From the NCBI GenBank assembly GCA_946406115.1, contig OX291549.1, positions 17,135,901 to 17,199,900 on the forward strand: a stretch of 64,000 bases of DNA, written 5' to 3'. The stretch comes from Apoda limacodes. Lineage: Eukaryota > Arthropoda > Insecta > Lepidoptera > Limacodidae. The position numbers and the translations under genes are program-made. Below the pieces are notes generated by a model. That model was not told the origin of the DNA and searched no databases. It was given only the letters and a program-made list of their open reading frames with translations. Positions within the stretch are counted from its first letter, which is position 1. Each line of letters opens with the position of its first letter. Positions 36,491 through 48,300 of this stretch are shown here, piece by piece.

Positions 36491-37079
36491 ACCAATACAA
36501 CTTGCCCTCCCCAAATTCAACTTTGATTTCCAATACCAGGAAATCAGGCAAACCCTTTAAGTGCATTAGTCCATTGAAATGTTACATGAGCTTTGCATTT
36601 GTTAGAGGACGCAATTTTTTTTTTTGGGACATGTGGGTCAATAGAAGCTTAACCTCAAGTTTGAGGGGTCGCCATCCTTGTCATCCGGCCGCCATCTTGG
36701 AAAAAGGGGTGAAAACACTTTTTTCGCGATATCTCGGAAACTATGCGTCTTACAAAAAATTCGTTAAAACATAATTTGTAGTAAATTGTTTTGCCTACAA
36801 ATATGTTTATATAACTTTTGCCCCAAATTAAAAAATTAAAAAAGTTATAAGCAAAAAAGTGAGAAATTATTTATAAAAATTTTATTTTTTGCTCTATACA
36901 TTTTTTTTTATACATTTTACAAAAAAAAAACCCAGACCAATCTTGTAGATGATCTTTTGAGGAAAATTTTTCTCTGTAATTTTTTTAATTTCATTCATTT
37001 AAAACTGTTACAGCGCTCCAAAGTTGACCGGGTTCGTCAATGCTCATGAGAATTCGGTTAAAACGAAACGTTTAACTTA

Positions 37080-37844
37080 TTTTTGATTTTTTTTTATTGT
37101 AAATATATTCTTAAAAAATTTTTGTTAAATTTGTACAACTTTAGTTATTCATTCCTAACTCTTTTCCCCGCCACCTATGAGGTAGAGTCTCATAGTAGGC
37201 GCGTTTTTTTTACATACCATCCTGAATTACCTGGTGGTACCACGCTATTCCTGAGTGAGAAAGTCTTTCCATCTTTGCTCACTCTTGTTGGCGAACGTTT
37301 TTTCATAACTTTATACGGCGGTAATAAAGACGACTCATTAGACGGCTTGCGATACAAACGATTTGCCAAGACAGTGACTAGAAATTCATTTAATTTATCA
37401 TCGCTGCCTCCAACACAAGATGCAGCTCGTTTTCACAGTCTCCGAGCTTATCACTAGGTCCAGTCGTGGCTCGGAAGATATCAAAATCCTGAAGATTGGG
37501 GCTGGAAAAAGCATGCAAACATTTGGATTCCAATACAAGCTTCCAAGCCTCCAGCACCCCCCGATCTTATGAAATTAATTTTCTGCAGATGTAAAAGAAA
37601 CTGTGGAAGCATGTGTGGCTGCAGAAAAGCAGGCCTGAAATGCTCTACAGTATGCCTCTATTGTTCTGGCGAAACATGCAGCAACATTATGGAAATGTCA
37701 AAGTTAATAGAAGAAAATGAATTCGAAGATAAACTTCCAACTATGACTCCAATTTTAAATCCTGTCATTCCTCGAACTTTCACATTTGACGTTGATTTAG
37801 AGATTCTGAGCCACAGCCTGGACCATCGAAGAAAAGTAGATTAG
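37080..37844 (+). pseudogene. Cysteine-rich (CXC-like) protein relic, probably of mobile-element origin
   Basis: One frame runs from about 37140 to 37844, broken only by TAG at 37455-37457. Before the stop it reads VESHSRRVFFTY, NSFNLSSLPPTQDAARFHSL and RAYH. After it come VQSWLGRYQNPEDWGWKKH, PIQASKPPAPPDLMKLIFC and a Cys-rich module with spacing C-x-C-x4-C-x3-C-x-C-x6-C-x3-C-x2-C. Many arthropod genomes hold multicopy proteins with this 'W-G-x-x-NPEDWGW ... Cys module' layout. I recall them as unnamed and transposon-associated, not as a defined superfamily. The Cys module resembles the CXC motif of tesmin/TSO1 proteins and could bind zinc. No start codon or promoter is evident. Confidence 0.6.
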
Positions 37845-38339
37845 AGTAGCTAGCTAATAAGTGATTGAAAATATTATGTCAAAGATTACCTTATAAGTAA
37901 GATGTCCGTGGAGTAGGCCTACTGGGAATACCACGTAAAAAAAAATTGCAAAACTGCTGGCGTCGATGACCTGTATGGGTATATATAAACGATCCTTAAT
38001 CCTAGACTAGGTACCTACGCCTATTGATTTATAGAGGGTTGAAGTGGGAAAATATTGTTTTACATGAAACCAATTTTTACCAATTGATATACATATTGCA
38101 ATTACGATACTGTGTAGTCCAACATTATAACATCGGAATTAGTCAAATTATCTGCTTAAGTTTAAATAAGACTCAAACGATGCCGGCCGGAGCTCCGCTT
38201 TGCGTGCAATGGAATGTCTCACTTTTATCCTTATTGAGCAGCTAAAGAGTTAGGTACAGAATATGGTGAGATTCCAGAGCCTCAGACCTACTTACGTCAT
38301 AATATATTATTTATATTGTTCAAAACAATAACTCGATAC

Positions 38340-38990
38340 CTAATAAGTATGTTATGGCTGTGGCATGATTATGTAGGATAGCACGGTTCACCAGCGCTGT
38401 CCAATCTGCTCTGTGTTCTGCTAGGCGGATGAACGCCTGTATGTTGTTGGTCACCTCCTTGTATCCCCTCTTTATATTGAGCCCTAGTTGTGGTATTGGT
38501 AGTAAATGAAGCATAGATACACATACACTTCTGCCTTACGCATCGCATTTGTTTCCTAAAGGGAAGACAGGGATCAAAGACTGCCACTTGCTACGATAAT
38601 GGCACACCTCTTTTGCTTCATCTACGTTTCAGAGTACTTTAACCTTGCCTTTTCTGTGAACGTATTCAACTTGATCGAGATTCGAGACACGTTCGTCAAG
38701 GTTTACCTAAACCGACCCTTCCAATTGCTTTCGCCGCATGAATTTGTTTCATGGCTTCTTAGGCCCAAACCACCTTAACATACCATTCTCTATCTTCTTT
38801 TCTACCACTATAAGGTTGCCTTCTGTAACACTTTCATTCCTTTTAAAAACTACGACTATAGTGTTATTTACATTAACGTTAATTCCATTCCTTATCAGTA
38901 ATTTATACATAATTATTATCATTTCCTGTAACTTCTCTGCTGCCGATGCAAGGGTGACCTAGCTATCGGCATAGAGAAGGCACTTAATAA
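38340..38990 (-). pseudogene. LINE reverse transcriptase relic (YADD region)
   Basis: Read on the minus strand from about 38985, the sequence gives LLYADS, a stop, VTLASAAEKLQEMI, YKLLIRNGINVNVN, TIVVVFKRNESVTEGNL. This is the catalytic box and following palm of an RTE/CR1-like reverse transcriptase, with YADD altered to YADS-stop. At 38500-38640 it merges into a dispersed repeat that also occurs at 19510-19625. The copy is heavily decayed. Confidence 0.65.
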
Positions 38991-39098
38991 GTAACAGGCG
39001 CATTCTTATGCATTATTTTTCTTTCTCTTTCAATAATTTCTATTCTCTTTAAATAAAACGCTGGCATAAATCAAATATTTTGTTTATACTTACATTAC

Positions 39099-39104
39099 TT
39101 TATT
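39099..39104 (-). terminator. Candidate poly(A) signal of the WD40 gene
   Basis: AATAAA on the minus strand lies 84 bases downstream of the stop codon at 39190-39188. The distance is normal for a short insect 3' UTR. Confidence 0.45.
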
Positions 39105-39187
39105 TATGGTTATTTTAAACATAAGACTTTTCTTAGTTATACTCAGGTCAATCTTCATAAGTATGAAGAATATACCTATCAATAATT

Positions 39188-39358
39188 TTATCCAATTTCA
39201 ACTGTCATAAGTCTCTTTCCAGTGACGTAAGATATCCGTGGAATGTTGGCGAACATCTGAAACGATTGGAATTTGTTGGCTGCATGGGGCTTTCGCTTGA
39301 TTGGACCAAAATCAAAAGCGTACACTCCACCAGGGTTATTACGGATTGTACATTCTGT
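39188..39358 (-). CDS. WD40 gene, last coding exon
   Basis: The acceptor TTTTTTTACAG precedes 39358. The frame TECTIRNNPGGVYAFDFGP, IKRKPHAANKFQSFQMFAN, IPRISYVTGKRLMTVEIG ends at TAA 39190-39188. The Arg-rich and aromatic segment resembles no known motif but reads as well-kept protein. Confidence 0.85.
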   Translation of the reverse strand, partial: TECTIRNNPGGVYAFDFGPIKRKPHAANKFQSFQMFANIPRISYVTGKRLMTVEIG

Positions 39359-42300
39359 CTGTAAAAAAAGTAAATAGATTTGATTAAAATATCGACTATA
39401 GTCCTACCGCGATCGCTTTATCACGCCATGGTCAAGTGAGACTGACGTTGGGGGAACGAGGAAATAATTCACATAAGGTCGATACTACAGACTACTACTA
39501 CAGTTCTAATGGTATTAGGTACAATATCTATACAAATTGGTCACAATATAGCTGTTTTTTTTTTGTTTGTTATTGTTTGTAGATAAAAATGCATAATTTT
39601 CTTAGTTTTTCTGTCAATAGTAATAAATCAGTACATTATCACCATTCATAAAAGAAAAGTTTGTTGACTAAAATGAACACAGAACATGATGCTCCATATT
39701 ATCAGTTGTTGTTGGAAATATCTACTCTCCTCAAAGTTGTTAACGAGTAGATATGTATACTTGGGACAAATAGACGAATTACATAGGCAGGTCCAACTTC
39801 TACAAATACTTGGCTAAGCAGCATTAAGAAAGCTGCACAATAATCTCGTCCTAAATTCTTAGGAAAATTTAAGTAAGCATTGTCAGTGATAACTTATGCG
39901 GTGCCATAGCACATGCCATGCTATGCCTTTGCTTAGACTCAAATTTAAATCCAACTTCATACTTGATTGAGAATAACAATAATAATATATAAGTAACATA
40001 ATTTGGTAACTGACGTATTTCATGCCTATATCCACCAGGCGTAAAATGTTGGAATCAGAGCCACCACACACCATCATATTCGTACGTGGCACCAATTTGC
40101 CACAATACAGTTTGGAATGTTGTTTGTCCGGCACAATAGTTTCTATTAGCTTGCACGACCCGTAGTCCCAAAGTTGTATGTTGTCATTATCTTGCCACGA
40201 ACATGTTAATATCTAGAATATGTTGAAATTTGAAATTGTTTAAGCTAAGTTTTATTACAACACATGCACCATACACCTCTACATTGGCGGTAGAAATGAG
40301 GCGGTGGTATTTCTCCAATCGGATCCAGCGCAATATGACCTTTATGGTTCTTATAAAATCCATCTAATATATACTGACAGTGTAACAAACTTTTCTCACC
40401 CGGTGTATAGTGTCGTGCAAATTCACACCATTTTAATATGGTGACTGTTATTTTGATTTTTGACCATAGGGTCAGAAAACTTTTGTTTCACTGTACGTAA
40501 AAGAAGAAACTGACTGATTGACATATTTACGTACAGACGTATAATTGACGCCTAAATTAGCAGGCAGATTCCTTATACGAGTATGACTTAGATAGGCAAG
40601 AGCTACAGTATAAATTTTACAATCTTTAAAGGAGGTACTTAAAATTCGATGTAAAAGTGTTTATGAGACGAAAAAACTTTGGAGCGCAAGAGTTCTGAAG
40701 TGAGAAACATTTTAAAGCCAGTTTACTAAAGGCAATATAAATGCTGCAATCTAAAAATTTTACCTGCTCTTGCAGCAAAGCTGCTGCTTTGCTCGTGACG
40801 AAACAAATTAAAAGTATGGGGGGTATTATCGAAACTACAGTAGATGTATCGGTATTTATTATGATCTTCAGTGGTACAACATTTACCTAGTTGGAGCAAG
40901 CGTATATTGCACTTGTCTAAAAAGAAATCCCTCTGCAACTAAGGTAACTTGGTAGACATATGCTTAACGTAGCCTATAGACGCTTTCAACACCAGGGGAT
41001 TACTTGCGAGTTACCGACTCTTTACAATTTCTAATTAACTACTGTTTTTTTTTTAAGAACCCCATATTGTAGTCGAAGTTAGTTACTTGTTTGCCAGTCT
41101 TGTCAAAATCTAGGCCTTCTCCACAAATGTGCACTCCAATAATGTATCGTGTGGCATATGGCTGTCTATCGTCCCAACACATCACTGCGTCATCCCAGCC
41201 ACCAGATATTAATTCATGGTTAGATTTAGGGTTGAATGTACATGCAAATATTCTCGATGTATGACCATCCATTATATTTCTTCGTTGGCTGCAAATAAAC
41301 ACAAATGCAATGGGGTGTTCAAAACTATCCCACTATTCTGTCCCCTATAAATAGGTACATCAAAAACCGGTCAGGTGCGAGTCAGCTTTAAATGAAATTT
41401 AAGAGTTTTTTGGGTCACATCACAGCTTACAAACTACATTATGAAATTTTATTTTATACCACTAACGTAGCAAACAAGCTTACGGTCCACCTGATGGTAA
41501 GCGGTCACCGTAGCCTATGGAGGCTTGCAACACCAGGGGTATCACTCGCGCGTTGCCGACCCTTCAGAAATCTAATAACTTCTTTCTTGAAAAACCCCAT
41601 ACTGTAGTCATTAGAGAAAACATTGGTAGGGAGCTCATTTCACAACCTCAGCGCTCGCGGCAGGAAGTTTCTCTGAAACCACACTGTACGCGACCATTTC
41701 GGTTCTTAAGTGTGAGAATGAATTCCCTGCCGATGGCGAGCGGAGCGATGGTAGAAAGTAGCCGTGGGCATCATTTTGAACAATTCCTCAGAACGCATCC
41801 CATTGTACAAGCGGTAGAACACACACAGGGAGGCAAGTCTCTCCTCAGTCTTATCTGTCTCGATACGGCAAGTGAGTTTGGGATCGTCGGCAATTCTCAC
41901 AGCCCGTTGTTGAACCGAGTCAAAAGGGCCAAGCTGGTATCAGGGTGCACCCGCCCAGTGATGGCAGCAGTACTCCATATGGGGCCTAACTTGCAACTTG
42001 TAAAGCAGCGACTTGTACGGAACCCTGATCTAATCACGGAATAGCGGTCTTTATTTTCTTGGTAAAACGGCCGATATTAAGCCACCGGCAGCGTCCACTA
42101 ACTTTCCATGACTTTTTTCTCAACTTCTTCAACAGATGGATTGAGCAGTGACAATAGTTATCACAGCATCTCTACTTCTCTCAGCACAAACCTTAATTCT
42201 ACTTTCTCAAACTGCCTGAAAAACTTCAACGTCATTCATATTAAAGTATCCCGGCTCATTATCCAGATATGCTAACGTAACGTCCATTGATAACAACAAT

Positions 42301-45300
42301 ATTCATGCTGTAGTAGTTTCAGAATCCTGGCTAAAGCCGTGTCATCCTAGTATCGCATATTCCCCACCCGGGTTCCACCTTATCCGTAATGATCGCATAC
42401 AGAGAAGTGGTGGTGGCGTTGCAATTTATCTGCGAAGTCACATTCCCTGCTCTATTGTAAGCATGTCAACGCAACCACACACTTCTGACACAGCGGAGTA
42501 TATTTTTATAGAAGTTATTCTGTCCCACACAAAAATGCTTCTGGGAGCTTTCTACAGCCCTTCTAACCATTTTAATTACTATTCACTCTTTCAATGCATT
42601 TTAGACCTGTGTATTTTACCTTAATTTTAGGAAATTTTATAACATGTCTGCTCAAAAAAGACTATCGTTCCTGCTAACTGGAATAGATAGCTTTGGCGAG
42701 TAATATGTATATTCTATCACTAAATGCGACACACTTCTTTTCTAATAATATGCTTATACTCTTAGACTTCATACTAGCATCATCGACCGAGCAAGTTTTT
42801 AAACTTCATCACGATTCCACATTTTATGCTTTAAAATTCGTTCTCCAAAAGCTAAATCGAAAGTTATTCTGCAACATAATTTTAGTGGGATGGATTTAAC
42901 CCGTTTATGTGAAAACAATCAACAATTAAATTGAGATGCTGTGATGGACGCAAATACAATTGATGACAAAATTTCATTGTTTAATGATATGATTAATTAA
43001 TTGTATGATAAACATGCTCCAGTAAGACCCGTAAGAATAAAAGACCGTCCAGCGCCTTGGCTCACCGAAGAAATCAAAACGTTGATGACCAAAAGGAACC
43101 ATGCTAAGTTCAAATTTAAAAAATATCCTACTAAACGCAACCATGCTACATACAAACATTTGAGGAATCGCTGCAATTTGATGTGTAGAGATGCGCAACG
43201 TCGCCATATCCACAAATCTATAGAAAACGGTGACTTAGCAATGGTCTGGAAATTTCTTAAGTTGCTAAATTTTTGGTTGCTAAAGGTTGGTAAATAAAAC
43301 TCTGCTCATATTTCTTCAGATGTGGAGATAAACTATTCAATTTTTTTTCCCAGCTACTTTTGATAGTTACTTACTTTGACTTTGGTCATAGTACGGCTAC
43401 AGCACTAGTAAGAATTACCAACGTCATCCGTGAAGATATGGTACACAAACAAGTCACTATACTTTCTCTGCTAGACTTTAGCAATACCTTCAACACGGTT
43501 GATTTTGATGTATTATTAGGTATTTTACTGGCTTGTGGACGTCGGCCACGCATAAAGATAAATGGCTGTGTATCTAGCTGGTGTTAAACTCATGCTGGCG
43601 TCCCACAGGGTGGCGTTCCATCCCCTCTTCTCTTTGCAATCTTCATATTTCAATACCATTCCACCGGTGTATTTGAATAATGTTTTAATACCTTACACTG
43701 AGACAGTTATAGAATATTAGAATACAAATTGACCGTTATCTGACATGGGGACTACACGTGAACGAAATGAGCAAGAAATTGTTAACTGCAAACAGCTCTT
43801 TGCGACGACTGCGTTTTTTCTTACCAATTCCCATTAAAATTGCTTTAGCGCAATCTTTACTCATGCCGTTTCTCGATTATGCTGACGTTAGCTATCCTGA
43901 CCTTACACTGGAGAAACTTAAAAAAATTGTGCGACTTCATAATTTATGCATTAGGTCCATATTTGGCTTACATAAATATGACCATACTTCCGTATATGGT
44001 CAACTCTCCCAGCTCGATTTCGCCGGGATACTCATATTCTTTGTCTCCTGTATAAAGTGCTTTTAAATCCATCAACACCATTATACTAGTAAAAGCGTTT
44101 ATAATTTATGGGCTCCTCTGCTTTTCTTTTTTGTGTAATTAAGGGTAGTGCTAACTAGTTTTAACTTTGCTATTCTGTTGGTGTAGGTATTTAATAACAG
44201 TCCTACAAAAACACACACATATCGTCGGTCCACTTGACTTGAAGAAAGTTTCGGTTTTTAACTCCATCAACGATGTCTTTACCCGGTAGATATCTAAAGA
44301 AGACTATGAGCCTTTATTATTCTTCGCTATAATTGCTATCGATTTTCGGTGTTGTTAAAGTGAGTTTCTAGTCTTGATCTGGTGGTAGATACCGACTTAC
44401 AATTTTTTAGGTATCATTAGGTATATTCTATCAGACGGTCAGTATATTTTATCATGTCGCCATACTAAATGAATGGAGGCTGAAAACATAAAATTTTCGG
44501 ATAGATCAAGTTTATTTTATAAATCATTATTGTTACTATTGGACAGAGCTTGTGAAGCACTTTTAGAATCAATAATCAGTGTTTTTATATATGGTTTATA
44601 TGGTTTAGAAATAATCGAGTGAGATCATTTAGCGTTTCCACCCTGTATATATTATTGGTTTCCAATGATTGTGGTAGAATATGGCCTAAGCCTCCTTCTC
44701 TAAGAAGAGGCCTGTGCTCTTGCAGTAAGCTTATACTTAATGGCTGAAGCAGTAAGCAAACTTAGTTTCGAAATAAAGAAATTAAAATTGTTAGGGTCAA
44801 AGAAATTAAAATCAACCTGGAATAGAAGGACCTCTCTTGCGTCTGAGCTTCCTCGTTGTACATATTGAGCCTGGAGTCGTCCCCAAACGTGACAAACTTC
44901 GAGTAGTGAGGATGGTAACTGAGCCCCAGTGTCTGCCTTTTTTCACGTATCGTGTACAAACACTCGTCATAGCGGTATGTCCAGCATTTGATACATCCAT
45001 TAACATCTGGATGTACATGGTAAAATCTCAACATCACTCATAGGACCAAAGAATTTAGTTTCTTATAGATACGTATATAACGTAAGTATATCAATTGCAC
45101 CCATAACGATCTAAAGTAAATTATGTGCCGCGATTACAAATAGGTATGGAAGTTATTTGCATATATGTAGACAACCTGTGGTAAATTGGTAACTAAGCAC
45201 ATAAATTTGGATTAAAATGTAACATATATATTATTGTATATTTTTACAGTTTTTCTCTCCCGAAGGGGGTAACCAGCGGCTACGTACACACCCACATCAT

Positions 45301-48300
45301 AATGTGCCGACCACTTTTGTCCTGCGTCATAAGGGGCGAGCCTATAGCCACAATACTGTTTCTGTACTAAGATGGCTTTACCTATTCATACGTCGTAAAT
45401 TACCAGATTTAAAGTGATAAGCGGTCAAATAAAAGACATGGGACAGAATAAAATACCACCATTCCTGACTAAAGGTAAAGTAAAGGTAAAGGTAGTAGGT
45501 ATTAAAGTAGTACCGGGCAGGGTATGCTACAATTTTTACTTTGGTAGTAGGACATATTTGATAGTCTTTGCGTTCTATAGTTTGCGTTATGAAGTCAAGT
45601 TAGGATAAATTAAAGTTAAGCGCGCCAAAAAATAAACCAGTGCGTCCTAACTGTAGCAACTTACGCTGCCGAAATGTCAAGTGGATACTTAAAGCAGTGC
45701 TGGTTCACAAGTTTAATGTCACACAGTGCGCTATAAAGCTGGCTCGGAGTGTCTCTAGGGATCGAATCTGAAATGAGGGCATTCGGAAGAGAACTATTCA
45801 ACGACTGCTAGCTATGTCGCGAGTTTAGTGAGCTGAAGTGTCAGTGTAGGTATTGGCCACGTGGCATCAATGGCTGATAGAGCAGTTGTTATGAAGGCGA
45901 AGCGTGGGACGCTCACCAGCATTGTGGACCGACGACCTTAAAAGGGTGTCCGGTGGTGGCTGGATGCGGAAGGAAAAGGACCAGAAATGGCGCGCCATAG
46001 AGGAGGTTTATGTTCAGCAGTAGACCAATGTGAAAATGAAAATGACAAAAATAGAATTATTATTACGCAATTGGAAAAATAACTGCGGTACTGTTTAACG
46101 GAGGTTAAGGTCATCACAATTTTCATTCCATTTGACCCCCATTACCCCCCTTGTTACACCTACGCGTTATCGTTACACGGTAGGCTGGTGCTCTAACAGT
46201 GGGGAGGTATGAAGACTAGTAAAGAAAACTCAACTCACATGAAGTTAACAGCATGTTGGTAGTGGGATGCGCCGGGCTGAGAGGGCGATGCTTGATGGAG
46301 GTGACAGGACCAGGGTATTCGCGGCACTCATCGTCCACAAGAACGTGCGAGCACGTACCATCAACACAGCTGAAGGTCTTAATAACACCGTCGGTAAACC
46401 CAGCGGCGATCTCTTTGAAATCTTCTGTGTATTTACAACACATTATATCTTTGCTTGTATCACTACAAACATTTGTTTAATTTTAGGCTCAATAACATTC
46501 GATGTCGTTGTTATACTACGTTTAATAGTATGTTTTACTATAAATAGTAAAAAAGATAATTACTAACGGAGAATAAAAGAAATGTTATACCTAAAGGTTA
46601 GCGGTCGCCTGTATAGGCGCTTGTAAAACTAGAGGCATTACTCGTTGTTGCTGATGGATCTTTTCAAAATCTATGAACTTCATTTTTATATTGTAATCCC
46701 TAGGATACCCTGAAAGGAATCTCATTCTACAATCTAAGCGTTTGCGGGAGGAAGTTCGTCTGGGACACTGTGCGTGACCACTTCTTCACCTCTCCCCATC
46801 ATCTTTTAAAATGCAGCTCAATAATCACGCTCAAAAGATAAACTCTATTTGATGGAACAAATCACGCTTGTTAAATGGTTGTGGTTAGGGATTGCAATCC
46901 CGCAGCTCATTCAATCCCGCATCTTTGGAATTAAGTTATAAAATCAAATTGAAACTACAGATTTTTGTGTAAAAATCAACTTTTATTAATCATTTATTAC
47001 ATTAAACAACAAAAATTTTTTTTTCTATCAATTAAGTATAAGTAATTAGTAATCTATTTTCTTAGATTCATCTTTAAATGTTTGGTTAATTAGTTTTAAT
47101 TTTACCCTTACTACCCTACCCTAAATACAACAGTTATATATTTTTAATTCAGTCTTATTCATATAATAACTAATAATCAAATCATAATTTTCTCTTAGAT
47201 GCTATTACTATGATATCAACCTATGGTGATCACTTTTTAAAATACGCTCTTAAGAGAATACGATTCGGAGCGCCTCTCAGCGTGCTTCATACAAACGATT
47301 TTTTCACTTATTTTTAACACTTTGTTTTAGTAATAAATTTCTAGGTCTGCAGTATGTCAGTTTTCTGTTAAATTTTATAGTTCAAAAGTTATACAGGACT
47401 CTAGTTTTTTATACAAATGGTTTAAAAAAAGATTTCTAGTTAATAAAAACATTTTACAAAATTTTGGAAAACCACAGACATATGTATTCGGCTTGGGATT
47501 ATTACTAAGAAATTTCACAGTGATTGATCAGTAAATGTCAAAAACAAATGAGAAAATCGTTTGCATGAAGCCCGCTGCGAGGCGCCGCGAATTGTATCCT
47601 CTTAAGAATGAAATGTCATTTATTGTATCGCTATATTAAACGCCGCACGATAAAAACGACAACAAAACACTCGTCACCTACATAAAGACGTGTGCAGGCG
47701 CAGCGCAGTGCCATTTATGAACAACTGAAACGTCGCACTCGTGCTACTCGCGATTTACGCGAGTGCTTGAGTGCCAAATTTTCCATTTGCGGGATCCGCG
47801 GATCCGCGTTTTGAAGGTGCGGGATCCAGCAGATTAATAAAAGCAGCGGGATCCCGCGGGATTGCGGGATTGCAATCCCTAGTTGTGGTATAATTTATAG
47901 ACACCTTAATCGCCGGTGTGAACACTCACCAAAGATTTTACAGCATTGGGCGAAAGCATAGATTTTTTTTTGAATATCTCGATCACAGAGCCATTTACCG
48001 GGTCCAATTTTGAATCTAAACCATCTAGGTCAAAAACGAATACACAAAGAATTTCATCGAAATCGGTGCCGCTGTTTAGGAGGTATAGACGATTGCACGT
48101 ACAAAAGAAGTAAATATAAAAACGATAATAAATATTAATGGACATATCACACAGCAAAATCGGGTCCCAAATTAAGCAAGGCTTGTACTTTGGGTACCAG
48201 ATAACGGATAAAAATACTTAAATACTTTTTGATACACAAAAAACACCCAGACAAATGTTCATTTGATAAATGTTTATCCTATATAGGGATCGATGGCAAG

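Noticed and set aside
41517..42044. 175-codon plus-strand ORF
   Set aside because: It runs through a dispersed repeat present in five other places and encodes nothing recognisable.
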